A DNA stretch of 64,000 nt from Dyadobacter sp. MSC1_007 (GTDB lineage: Bacteria > Bacteroidota > Bacteroidia > Cytophagales > Spirosomataceae). The position numbers and the translations under genes are program-made. The stretch covers positions 186,001 through 250,000 of the forward strand of contig NZ_JAMOZL010000008.1 in the NCBI RefSeq assembly GCF_023667495.1, in the 5' to 3' direction. Under the pieces are notes generated by a model that saw nothing but the letters and a program-made list of their open reading frames with translations, was not told the DNA's origin and made no database searches. Below, in pieces: positions 51,273-60,644 of the stretch (positions are counted from its first letter, which is position 1; every line of letters starts with the position of its first letter).

Positions 51273-52631
51273 ATGGATAAAGCGCTATTTAGAAAATACC
51301 TGTTCGTCCCAGCCATAGTGTTATCGATGATGTCGTGCAGTAAGCATGTCGAACAAAACAACCCCACAACACTGCTTGACAGCATTGCACGCGAGTATGT
51401 GCGGCTTGGGCTGGCGATCGGGCAGTATGATGGTGACTTTGTCGACGCATATTATGGGCCGGATTCACTGAAACCAGCAAAAAAGGACACGTCGGGTTTT
51501 CCTAAAGACCAGTTTCTGACCAGAAGTACACAATTACGGCAAGCGCTTCAGGGAGTATTATCAAAGTCCAAAAACGATACGGTCAGTCACCGGGCCGAAT
51601 GGCTGACCGGCCAGCTTACTGCATTTGAGCGTAGGATACAGGTATTTTCCGGAAGTTTCGTGCCGTTCGACACCGAGTCCCGCGAGTTGTTCGATGCTGT
51701 GGCACCTGTATATAGTGAAAAGCATTTTCAGGATTTGATCGCGAAGCTGGACAGCATATTGCCCGGAAAGGGCCCTATTCCCGACCGCTACCAAAAGCTT
51801 GCAAGCCACTTTTTGATCCCGAAAGACAAAATCGATACGGTCTTCAGGACGGCCATCGCAGAAGCCCGCAGGCGTACGCTTACACATTATGCCCTTCCGC
51901 GAGAGGAAAATTTCAAACTGGAATATGTCACAGACAAGCCATGGTCGGGCTACAATTGGTACAAAGGCCAATATAAAAGCGTGATCCAGATTAATGTAAG
52001 TCAGCCCATTTACATTGAACGGGCGATTGATCTGGCTTGCCATGAGGGTTACCCGGGCCATCATGTATATAATGTATTATTGGAAAAGAACCTTTTCCGA
52101 GATAAAGGCTGGACAGAGATTTCGCTTTACCCGCTGTTCAGCCCCCAATCGCTGATTGCCGAAGGGAGTGCGAACTATGGCATTTCTGTTGCGTTTCCGG
52201 GCAGCGAATCAAAGGAATTTTGCGAGAAGGTACTGATGCCCCTCGCCGGGCTCGATACTTCGTTTGCCGACCAATATTTCAATGCACTTGCCATCCGTGC
52301 CGGGTTGAACTATGCCAGAAACGAAGTGGCGCGCGGATTGCTGGCGAACACAATGAGCGAACGCGACGCTGTGCGCTGGCTTATCGACTACTGCCTGCTA
52401 GCTCCGAAAGGCGCATCCGACTATGTTCGTTTTATCAGAAAGTACCGCAGTTATGTGATCAATTATAATTTTGGACAGGATATTGTGAAGAACTACATCG
52501 AATCGCAGGGAGGTACTTTGAACCAACCTGAAAAAAGATGGGAGCTCTTTGGAAAACTGCTGAGCAATGAGACAAAACCGTCCGTTTTAGTCAAAAATAC
52601 GGCTGGGAAGGGCTATATTGAACCACATTAA
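51273..52631 (+). CDS. DUF885 lipoprotein (HEGYPGH metallohydrolase-like)
   Basis: 452 residues from the ATG at 51273; the frame is open 43 codons upstream but there is no signal peptide there. Lipobox LSMMSC makes it a lipoprotein. The family motif HEGYPGH occurs in ACHEGYPGHHVYN at about residue 258 and resembles a zinc-binding site of M32/M3-like peptidases. Function not established; probably a peptidase. The CBM9-like gene starts 18 bases after its stop, so they share a transcript. Confidence 0.86.
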   Translation: MDKALFRKYLFVPAIVLSMMSCSKHVEQNNPTTLLDSIAREYVRLGLAIGQYDGDFVDAYYGPDSLKPAKKDTSGFPKDQFLTRSTQLRQALQGVLSKSKNDTVSHRAEWLTGQLTAFERRIQVFSGSFVPFDTESRELFDAVAPVYSEKHFQDLIAKLDSILPGKGPIPDRYQKLASHFLIPKDKIDTVFRTAIAEARRRTLTHYALPREENFKLEYVTDKPWSGYNWYKGQYKSVIQINVSQPIYIERAIDLACHEGYPGHHVYNVLLEKNLFRDKGWTEISLYPLFSPQSLIAEGSANYGISVAFPGSESKEFCEKVLMPLAGLDTSFADQYFNALAIRAGLNYARNEVARGLLANTMSERDAVRWLIDYCLLAPKGASDYVRFIRKYRSYVINYNFGQDIVKNYIESQGGTLNQPEKRWELFGKLLSNETKPSVLVKNTAGKGYIEPH

Positions 52632-52649
52632 CAACGCCCTTTACCAATC

Positions 52650-53516
52650 TTGAAAAACTTAAAATTACTCACTAAAAAAACCTGCTTTACCACTCGAAGA
52701 ACCCCGGCTTGCTTGTTAGCCATCGCCAGCCTGCTCAATATTGCTACTCCATCACAGGCGCAGCCGGTAACTCCTCCCAAGGCATATACCTGTTATCAAA
52801 CTGACAAGGAAATTAATATCGACGGCAGGCTGAATGAGCGTGCGTGGAAGAAAGCAACGTGGACATTGTCATTTGAGGATATTGAAGGCGACAAAAAGCC
52901 TCTTCCGCTGCAAAAAACGCGCGTGAAAATGCTTTGGGATAAAGAATATCTCTATATCGCCGCCGAAATCGATGAAGAACACATTTGGGCTTACCAGGAT
53001 AAAAAGGACCAGATCGTGTACCTGGAAAATGATTTCGAGGTATTCATCGATCCTGACGGAGACACCGACAATTACTACGAGCTCGAAATCAATGCATTGA
53101 ACAATACATTTGACCTTTTCCTGCCCCGCCCCTATCGCAAAGGCGGAAAAGCACAATTGAAATGGGACATTAAGAACCTGAAATCAGCTGTCTCGATCGA
53201 TGGGACGATTAATAACGCAACCGACAAGGACAAGCGCTGGACATTGGAAATCGCTATCCCGTTCGAATCCCTGTCCACTGAAAATGTAAAGCCGTTAATG
53301 CCGCAGCACGGCTCGGATTGGAGGATCAACTTTTCGCGCGTTAACTGGCAGCATGAAGTGGATCAGAATGGCCGTTACAAGCGGAAACGGAATCCCGAAA
53401 CCGGCAAAGTAGTACCCGAATACAACTGGGTATGGTCACCGCAAGGCATTATCAACATGCATTACCCCGAATATTGGGGATACCTGCATTTTTCGACGGA
53501 CAAGCCCGGAAAATAA
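52650..53516 (+). CDS. CBM9-like secreted protein
   Basis: 288 residues. A signal peptide follows a basic N-terminus (LLAIASLLNIATPSQAQ). DGRLNERAWKKA (about 54-65) and the DNDFEVFIDPDGD-type segment fit the carbohydrate-binding family 9-like proteins of Bacteroidota. The start is TTG at 52650, with no ATG for over 90 codons. Binds or senses polysaccharide in the periplasm by family; no catalytic residues visible. Follows the DUF885 gene by 18 bases. Confidence 0.85.
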   Translation: MKNLKLLTKKTCFTTRRTPACLLAIASLLNIATPSQAQPVTPPKAYTCYQTDKEINIDGRLNERAWKKATWTLSFEDIEGDKKPLPLQKTRVKMLWDKEYLYIAAEIDEEHIWAYQDKKDQIVYLENDFEVFIDPDGDTDNYYELEINALNNTFDLFLPRPYRKGGKAQLKWDIKNLKSAVSIDGTINNATDKDKRWTLEIAIPFESLSTENVKPLMPQHGSDWRINFSRVNWQHEVDQNGRYKRKRNPETGKVVPEYNWVWSPQGIINMHYPEYWGYLHFSTDKPGK

Positions 53517-53601
53517 AAAAGCGGCGAACTGGTGAATTAAAACCCGCTCGCCTGCAAAATCAATAACAACCCGCCCACTGGTCTTCACAAAGTCGGTTCT
53601 C

Positions 53602-53889
53602 CTATGCAATGGCCTCCCGCAAAAGATTCCTGCTTTCCTTTTTCACAAATGTGATGGGTACAAACTCATCATTGGGTGCACCGATGTAGTAAACGGTCCA
53701 TTCAGGATCGTGATGCGACAGCATTTCGCTGATGCAATCTGCGCGGTGCGCTACCGGATTGGTGCAGTCTTCCCAATAAAACAGCTCTACACGATAGAAC
53801 AAGTTTTGCTTGATTCCATTGATCGTGACTTCAACTTTGATCTCCTGCTTACCTTGAAGCGGTGGGATGGGGATGGCAATGTGGCTCAT
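53602..53889 (-). CDS. Small hypothetical protein
   Basis: 95 residues: MSHIAIPIPPLQGKQEI, then strands (EVTINGIKQNLFYRVELFYW) and HDPEWTVYYIGAPNDEF. No signal, membrane helix or motif I know. A plausible ATG start at 53889. It lies downstream of the permease ending at 54069, after a polypurine/polypyrimidine gap. Real by coding bias; function unknown. Confidence 0.6.
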   Translation of the reverse strand: MSHIAIPIPPLQGKQEIKVEVTINGIKQNLFYRVELFYWEDCTNPVAHRADCISEMLSHHDPEWTVYYIGAPNDEFVPITFVKKESRNLLREAIA

Positions 53890-53939
53890 GGGACTTAGTG
53901 TTTAAAAATTCAAATGCATATATAGAGGTTTAAATGTTT

Positions 53940-54070
53940 GGGGAAGAGGGAGGAAGAAGGAGGGAGGAAGGAAGGAGGAGGGAGGATTAACGTAGCTTTT
54001 GTCATCGTCCTTGGTCCTCTCTCCCTTTCCCCTCTCCTACCTTCGTCCTTCCTCCCTTTCCCTTCACTTC
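53940..54070. repeat. Polypurine and polypyrimidine tract
   Basis: A 47-base all-purine run (53940-53986) and, 20 bases on, a C/T-rich run of about 65 bases (54007-54070) on the same strand. The two are roughly complementary and could form a hairpin or triplex. It separates the 95-residue gene from the permease. A similar C/T-rich stretch is at about 26578-26626. Confidence 0.6.
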
Positions 54071-56468
54071 ATTCCGCTCGCAGCGACTTGACGGGATTTG
54101 CCAGTGCCGCTTTGATACTTTGAAAACTGATCGTACATAATGCCACTGCGATGGCCAGCAGTCCTGCCGTGACGAACATCCACCATTCAATGTCGATCCG
54201 GTAGGCGAAATCGTTCAACCATGTTTTTACCGCCAACCATGCCACCGGCGAGGCAATGAGTATCGATACAAAGACCAGCTTGATGAAATCCCTGGAAAGC
54301 AACGCAACAATGCCTGCCACGGAAGCACCCATTACTTTCCGGACACCAATTTCCTTTACTCTCCGCTCCGCCGAGTACGATGCCAATCCGAACAGGCCCA
54401 GACAGGATATAAAAATGGCTAATGCGGCCAGAATGCCTACAATTTCGCTTACCTGGCTATCCGCTCGATATATTTCGCCGAAGTGTTCGTCAAGAAATGA
54501 ATAGGAGAATGGCTGATCGGGGACGAGCTTGTTCCAGGCCGCCTGAATGGCCGCCACTGCCTGTTGCGGGTTCCCGCCTTTAATCCGTACCGATATTTCG
54601 GAATAGGACCAATCTTTCTGATTAAAAATGCACAATGTCTCGATCTTGTGATGCAGGGAATTGAAATTAAAATCCTCGGCCACACCCACAATCGTCGACA
54701 GCGAATCCATCCCGGAAAACCCGAAACGTTTGCCGATCAGCGTTTCCATGGTGAGCGTCGGCTCGTCTTTTAGCAGCTCGCGCGCCAGTGATTGGTTGAT
54801 AATGTATGTTTTTGCATTATCCGCGGCGCTGTTCGTGAAGTTGCGACCGGCAACCAGTTTGATTTTGTATAAGGTAAGATAGTCTGGATCCACGACCACC
54901 TGCGACGACGTGAGCTCCCGCTTGGCGCCTGCCCCCTGAAACGTGACCCCGGTTTGATGCAGATTGTTGCCCAGGCGCTGCTGCGAACCGGTCACAGCTT
55001 CTACAAATGAACTACTCAGCATCTCTTGCTTCAATGCATCATATTTTCGGTCGGTTTTCGAGTTCATCGGGATGATTACCACCTGGTCTTTATTGAAACC
55101 CGGATCCTTATTAACCATATACCGAAGTTGTTTGACCGCAAAACCGGTGGCGATGATCAGAAACACTGCACTCGTGAATTGTGCGATCACCAGTGCGCTA
55201 CGAAAATTGCTTTTTCCTGCCCGCAGTGTCCCTTTCAACACCTTGACCGGCTCGAAAGCCGATAAAAAAGCGGCAGGATAGAGCCCCGAAAAAACGCCTA
55301 TCAGCACAGTACCGCACAAAATGAGCAGGAGCAACCCGGGATTCGCAAAAATCGGAAATTCCAGCTCGCGCTGACTGAAATTGGCAACTGGCGAAATCAC
55401 CAGCTTCACTATGAGTATACCCAGAATCAGTGCAAATAATGCGAGCAGTACCGACTCGCCAATAAATTGTCCCGCCAACTGAAAACGTTGTGCGCCGATC
55501 GATTTGCGGATCCCTACCTCCTTCGCCCGGCCGGTTGACCGCGCCGTTGAAAGGTTCATAAAGTTTACGCAGGCGATAATCAACACAATGGCCGCGATGA
55601 TCGAGAAAATATAGGTGTACCGTTTATCGAATTTCTGGTAATTGACATAGTCATGGGTAATATCCACCGACTGCGCATGAACATCGGCCAGCGGTTGCAG
55701 AAACAGCGTATAAAACTTCCACTGGCCTTCTTTCATGTGTTTTTTCAGAAAATCGGGAAATTTCTTTTCAAGCTTTGAAATATCGCTGCCCGGTGTCAGT
55801 TCCAGATAAGTCACGAGCCAGTTACCGCCCCAATTGTTCATAAAATCGGGCTTGGAGATGGTATTGAATGAAAACAGCGCGTCAAACTGCAAATGCGAGT
55901 TGGCGGGAATGTCGGCCATTATTCCGGTGACTTTCAAAGTGATGGTATCGCTGCCGAAATGGCTGATGTATTTGCCAATGGGATCGACTTTGCCAAATAT
56001 CCGGGTAGCGCTTTCCTGCGAGAGTACGACACTGTTGGGCTCCCGCAAAACCTTCCCCTTATCCCCTTCCAGCAACGGAAAATCGAACATTTGGAAGAAG
56101 TTGGGGTCGGTAAAATAAGCCTGAGATAGCTCTACGCGTTTTTCGTTATAATTAACAGGCAGCTTACCCGTGGTATTAATTCGGACAAAGTTCCGGATTT
56201 CAGGAAAATCTTCTTTTAAAGTAGGACCCATCGGGTACATCGACAATGCAACCTTCTGAGGTGCCACCATGCCTTCAAATTTCTGGACTTCGTCGAGGCG
56301 GTAAATGTTCCGGGTGTGTTGTTTGTCGAAACTCCGCTCATAAAAAACGAATAGCAGGATCACGATGCATGCCGCCATGCTCACCGCAAGGCCAACGATA
56401 TTGATGGCCGAAAATACCTTGTTTTTCCAGATATTACGAAGGGCGATCTTGAAGTAATTTTTGAGCAT
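54069..56468 (-). CDS. MacB/FtsX-type ABC transporter permease
   Basis: 799 residues from the ATG at 56468 (MLKNYFKIALRNIW); fifteen upstream codons are rejected because the family start is this Met. Double MacB layout; conserved motifs EVGIRKSIGAQRFQL and EIGVRKVMGAS end the two FtsX blocks. It is separated from the Wzi-like gene upstream by 206 bases, so it may be an independent unit. No ATPase is adjacent. Confidence 0.9.
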   Translation of the reverse strand: MLKNYFKIALRNIWKNKVFSAINIVGLAVSMAACIVILLFVFYERSFDKQHTRNIYRLDEVQKFEGMVAPQKVALSMYPMGPTLKEDFPEIRNFVRINTTGKLPVNYNEKRVELSQAYFTDPNFFQMFDFPLLEGDKGKVLREPNSVVLSQESATRIFGKVDPIGKYISHFGSDTITLKVTGIMADIPANSHLQFDALFSFNTISKPDFMNNWGGNWLVTYLELTPGSDISKLEKKFPDFLKKHMKEGQWKFYTLFLQPLADVHAQSVDITHDYVNYQKFDKRYTYIFSIIAAIVLIIACVNFMNLSTARSTGRAKEVGIRKSIGAQRFQLAGQFIGESVLLALFALILGILIVKLVISPVANFSQRELEFPIFANPGLLLLILCGTVLIGVFSGLYPAAFLSAFEPVKVLKGTLRAGKSNFRSALVIAQFTSAVFLIIATGFAVKQLRYMVNKDPGFNKDQVVIIPMNSKTDRKYDALKQEMLSSSFVEAVTGSQQRLGNNLHQTGVTFQGAGAKRELTSSQVVVDPDYLTLYKIKLVAGRNFTNSAADNAKTYIINQSLARELLKDEPTLTMETLIGKRFGFSGMDSLSTIVGVAEDFNFNSLHHKIETLCIFNQKDWSYSEISVRIKGGNPQQAVAAIQAAWNKLVPDQPFSYSFLDEHFGEIYRADSQVSEIVGILAALAIFISCLGLFGLASYSAERRVKEIGVRKVMGASVAGIVALLSRDFIKLVFVSILIASPVAWLAVKTWLNDFAYRIDIEWWMFVTAGLLAIAVALCTISFQSIKAALANPVKSLRAE

Positions 56469-56674
56469 TTGCGGTGCTGTAAAGGAGTTGAAACAGTCAT
56501 TATCAGAAAGCAAAATTCCTTAAAAATGGCTGTATCTGCTTACCGCAATAAATTTATGCCACGCACATCAATAGATTAATAATCAAATAGTTAAAAGATG
56601 AAAAACAGAAACAACTGTCCGAATTCGAACAATCTTGTTCATCCATGGACAACCGTCTTTTCAGCGAATGGCCT

Positions 56675-58162
56675 CTACCATTCCGCCCGGACGCCAAGGT
56701 AGCCTCCTGTCCGTTTTGTGAAGATATCACCCTGGTCGGTCGCGAGCCTGGCGATGATACTCATCCCTTTGTTTGACCCAAGGAAATACTGAGCGCCAAG
56801 CATCGACGAAAACTGTCCTCGCGCCGGATCAAAGTCCGCGCCCGGAGTGCCAAAGTTCTGGCTATAAGAGCCTTTTAATGTAAGTAATAGTGATTTACCA
56901 AAACGCCCCTGAGCACCAACATACCACATATTCAACCGGTTATTGGGATAGAACCGCTGGTTTTCCAATTTTGACTGGTCCATATCCTTGCCGGGAACCA
57001 TAAAAGGCGTCCCGACCGTCCTGCCCTGATACGACCATCCTTCGGCATATTGCGTGTGATTGAAATAGTTGTCAGCCCCCTGGTACTTGCTTCCAGGAAT
57101 ATAAAACTCCGACCCCGACTGATCTTTGGTCGAAAGGAATTCCAGGGTAAGATGTGTTACCGTAAAACCACCAATGACAGTCCCTGGTTTTAGTTGGAAA
57201 TTAACCCCGTAAAGCCCGTCCGGGATATTTCTAAAAAGCATACTCGATACATCTTCGAACGGGTGCTGATGATAAATAAAGAGATTATAACCTTTCAGTT
57301 TTGTTTCAAATGCGATGTCATAACTTCCCAAATGATTTCCCAGCCGGTAGCTATCAAATGCACCATAACCATTTTTGGTAAACCAATTTTTGGAGGTGAA
57401 TGCAAGCACAACATTGGGATAGAACTTCCAGGAAGAAGGCAGCTCGCCATTCACAGCAAGTTCGGGGTGCTGTTTCAGATATTCGGAATGCCCTGCCCAC
57501 ATCACATTGTGGTTCAATCCAAAATAAAACCTGTTCTTAGCCTTACCTAACCTGAAATAGAGAAATTTCTGATGAAGCCTTACGCCCTGAATATAGTCCG
57601 TATTGAACCAGCCATGCGCAAATCCCGCATGGACTGCCAGGAAATTGCGGGTGAATTTTAATGGCGTAAACCCGACAGTGCCAATCTGGATCTTGGGAAT
57701 TGGCAGGGAATTCCCTGATACCGAATAGAAGCCGGAAGACAGCGTCGAATCGCCCAGGCCCATCAATTCCCGCCGCCTGCCTACATAAAGCTCGGTGTTT
57801 TTAAACCGAATGCTCGCATGTGCCTCTGGCAACAAAACACGAAAGTCCTCGTCCTTTTCATAAGTACCCACCGGAGACACCCCGGCACTCCAGTCGAATT
57901 TCTTTGGTTTGCCCGACAGGCTGTCAAAAAAGATATAGTTCCGACGAATGGTAGCCTGCAAAACACCCGCTGTGCTGCGGTCGGGCACAATACCAAACTG
58001 GTTGGCCGTAAGCCAGAATGGCGTCATATCATTGGAAGAAACGTACGCGCCCGCCTCCACATTCGCTTCCAGGTTGGAAAAAAGCATACTTTTCTGCGCC
58101 CGCAGCGGCCCTGCAACGCATGTTAGCACAATGACAACAACGCAGGTAAAGTTTCTGGCCAA
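56675..58162 (-). CDS. Wzi-like capsule assembly outer-membrane protein
   Basis: 495 residues, a signal peptide at the N-terminus (VVVIVLTCVAGPLRAQ), and barrel-like strands through the whole chain, such as GAYVSSNDMTPFWLTANQF and RGQFSSMLGAQYFLG. Capsule-assembly (Wzi) family members anchor surface polysaccharide at the outer membrane. The only workable start is TTG at 58162; an in-frame stop lies just five codons further upstream. No other capsule genes are in the window. It is placed between permease genes on one strand. Confidence 0.8.
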   Translation of the reverse strand: MARNFTCVVVIVLTCVAGPLRAQKSMLFSNLEANVEAGAYVSSNDMTPFWLTANQFGIVPDRSTAGVLQATIRRNYIFFDSLSGKPKKFDWSAGVSPVGTYEKDEDFRVLLPEAHASIRFKNTELYVGRRRELMGLGDSTLSSGFYSVSGNSLPIPKIQIGTVGFTPLKFTRNFLAVHAGFAHGWFNTDYIQGVRLHQKFLYFRLGKAKNRFYFGLNHNVMWAGHSEYLKQHPELAVNGELPSSWKFYPNVVLAFTSKNWFTKNGYGAFDSYRLGNHLGSYDIAFETKLKGYNLFIYHQHPFEDVSSMLFRNIPDGLYGVNFQLKPGTVIGGFTVTHLTLEFLSTKDQSGSEFYIPGSKYQGADNYFNHTQYAEGWSYQGRTVGTPFMVPGKDMDQSKLENQRFYPNNRLNMWYVGAQGRFGKSLLLTLKGSYSQNFGTPGADFDPARGQFSSMLGAQYFLGSNKGMSIIARLATDQGDIFTKRTGGYLGVRAEW

Positions 58163-58250
58163 AGGTGTGTTCGCTTAATGAAGGATTCCACTGCAAGATA
58201 AAGACGCAGAGACAAATATCCTTTACCAAAGCATTAATTAAAGCTCCGGC

Positions 58251-60623
58251 TCATTCGGCACGTAAACTTTTAACCGGATTGACCAATGCGGCACGAATAG
58301 CCTGAAAACTGACTGTAAGCAACGTAATAACAATCGCCCCAAGTGCTGTTAGCGCAAATATCCACCATGAAAGCTCAGCGCGGTAGGTGTAATTTTTGAG
58401 CCAGCCACTCATGAAATACCATGCGATCGGGCCGGCAATGACGCAGGAGATCAACACCAGCAATACAAAATCGGTCGACAGCAACTTCCATAAATTGGTG
58501 ACGGAAGCTCCGAGCACCTTGCGGATGCCAATTTCTTTGGTGCGTTGTTCGGCCACAAACGATGCCAATCCAAAAAGTCCAAGGCAGGAAATGAAGATAG
58601 CCAGCGCGGTAAAGAATGAAGCCAACTTACCGATCCGTTCTTCGTCGCCAAATTTCTTCCCAAACTCCTGGTCTACAAAACGGTAAGTAAACGGGCTGTC
58701 CGGGTCGTATCTTTTGAAGACGCCCGCAACTTTTCCCAGTGCCTCGGACGCACTGAGCTGTGGCGCAAGCCTGATATTGATCACGTTGGTATTGCGATAA
58801 TTGAGGACATAAAATGCGGGGCTCACCTGCGAAAAGGGTGATTCCCGGATCATATCCCTCACGATCCCCACGATCCTGTATTCCTTTCCACCCCAGTTAA
58901 GGATTGTTTCAAATGGCTTTTTCAAGCCCATCAGTTTCAATGCAGACTCATTCAGGATCATACCGGTCGAATCTGTGGCATAGGTCCTTGAAAAATCCCG
59001 GCCCTGAATGAGCTCCCAGCCGATGGTTTTACCAAAATCATGAGAAATATTGTTCGACATGAGCAACGGCACTGCATTGGCCGCCTTCCCAGGCCAGGAG
59101 AGGTTAGTAACACCGCCGTATTGAACCGTCACCGATCCCGACGATTGTGAATAGCCACTCACTGCGCCCGTATTCATCAGATCGTTTTTAAGTGCATTAT
59201 AATGACCATGTAATGCGCTAGTGGTCATATCCACTTCAATAAGTCCATGGTGGCTATACCCTACCGGGCGATTTTTGGCGTGCTGGATTTGTCGAAAAAC
59301 GACCACCGTCCCGATAATAAGCGTCACTGAAACCGTAAACTGCATCACTACCAACACTTTACGTGGCACCGAAGCAAATCTTCCTGCTTTGAATGTCCCT
59401 TTAAGCACTTTTAATGGTTGAAAAGAAGACAAATACAATGCAGGATAACTTCCCGCGACTATCGCCGTGAACAGACTGAAACCAATTCCGACTAGCCAGA
59501 AAAACGGGTTTGCCAGCGGCAACGTGATTTGCTTGTTGGATAATTCATTGAAAGCAGGCAAAACCAGCCCCGCAATGAATACCGATAGCACAAATGCGAT
59601 CAGCACTACCAGAAGCGATTCACTAAAAAACTGACTAGCCAATTGCGCACGGAGCGAACCGACCGCTTTTCTGATACCTACTTCCTTCGCACGCTTTTCG
59701 GACCTTGCAGTGCTAAGGTTCATAAAATTGATGCAGGCCAGGAACAACACAAAAACGCCTATCGTCCCAAACAGCCACACAAATGTGATCAAACCGCCGG
59801 TATTCACGCCGTTCTGGAAATCCGAATACAAATGCCACCGTTCCATTGGATGCACAAAGAACTCGGGTTTATAGCCCGGCGGGTTTGCACGTTTCATCCG
59901 CGAATCCTTGATCTTGGCAGACACCGTGCCGAAATCAACGCCTTCTTTAAGTTGCACGAAAACCTGATAGGAATTCTGATCCCATTGCGTATCCGCGTCC
60001 TTTACGGAACCGTCGGTGGAAGTCAGAAGCTGCCAGGGTGCAAAAAACTGCGCGTCTTTAAATGTACTGTTGTGAGGCAAATCCGCATACACGCCGGTAA
60101 CCTTTACATTGGTCTTGTTATTGATCTTCACAATGCTATTCACAGGGTTCGCGTTCCCAAACAGGGATTGCGCCAGCGACTGTGAAAGCAGGATGGAATT
60201 GCCCTCTTTTAAGCCGTTTTCACTTCCCGCGATGATCCTAAGCGACATCATTTTAGTAAAGACCGGCTCTACGTATTGCCCCGATTTCGAGAACATCTTA
60301 TCGCCATTATTAATGACAATGCTTCGGTATGCTGATTTACTCACAGCTTCGAAATCCGCGTATTTCTCCCTCATTTCATCGGCCAGCGGCAACGGGACTA
60401 CATTATAGGATGATTTCTCGACGTCGAACTTGACGAACTGCCAAACTTGCCCGATACGGTTATAATTGCTGTGGTATTTGTCAAACGAGAGTTCATCATA
60501 AATCCACAATCCAATCAAAACAGCCACCGCCATTCCTACCGACAGCCCACCAATATTGATGGCAGAATATCCCTTACTTTTCAGCAGGTTCCTGAAAGCG
60601 ATTTTAAAATAGTTACGTATCAT
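58251..60623 (-). CDS. MacB/FtsX-type ABC transporter permease
   Basis: 790 residues; begins MIRNYFKIAFRNLLKSKGYS. First FtsX block ends KEVGIRKAVGSLRAQL; second has KEIGIRKVLGASVTNL. Third gene of a tandem of permeases on the minus strand, 21 bases after the stop of the preceding one. Wzi-like gene follows 88 bases later. ATPase not present here. Confidence 0.9.
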   Translation of the reverse strand: MIRNYFKIAFRNLLKSKGYSAINIGGLSVGMAVAVLIGLWIYDELSFDKYHSNYNRIGQVWQFVKFDVEKSSYNVVPLPLADEMREKYADFEAVSKSAYRSIVINNGDKMFSKSGQYVEPVFTKMMSLRIIAGSENGLKEGNSILLSQSLAQSLFGNANPVNSIVKINNKTNVKVTGVYADLPHNSTFKDAQFFAPWQLLTSTDGSVKDADTQWDQNSYQVFVQLKEGVDFGTVSAKIKDSRMKRANPPGYKPEFFVHPMERWHLYSDFQNGVNTGGLITFVWLFGTIGVFVLFLACINFMNLSTARSEKRAKEVGIRKAVGSLRAQLASQFFSESLLVVLIAFVLSVFIAGLVLPAFNELSNKQITLPLANPFFWLVGIGFSLFTAIVAGSYPALYLSSFQPLKVLKGTFKAGRFASVPRKVLVVMQFTVSVTLIIGTVVVFRQIQHAKNRPVGYSHHGLIEVDMTTSALHGHYNALKNDLMNTGAVSGYSQSSGSVTVQYGGVTNLSWPGKAANAVPLLMSNNISHDFGKTIGWELIQGRDFSRTYATDSTGMILNESALKLMGLKKPFETILNWGGKEYRIVGIVRDMIRESPFSQVSPAFYVLNYRNTNVINIRLAPQLSASEALGKVAGVFKRYDPDSPFTYRFVDQEFGKKFGDEERIGKLASFFTALAIFISCLGLFGLASFVAEQRTKEIGIRKVLGASVTNLWKLLSTDFVLLVLISCVIAGPIAWYFMSGWLKNYTYRAELSWWIFALTALGAIVITLLTVSFQAIRAALVNPVKSLRAE

Positions 60624-60644
60624 ATTGTATGAGCTAAGGGTTTG

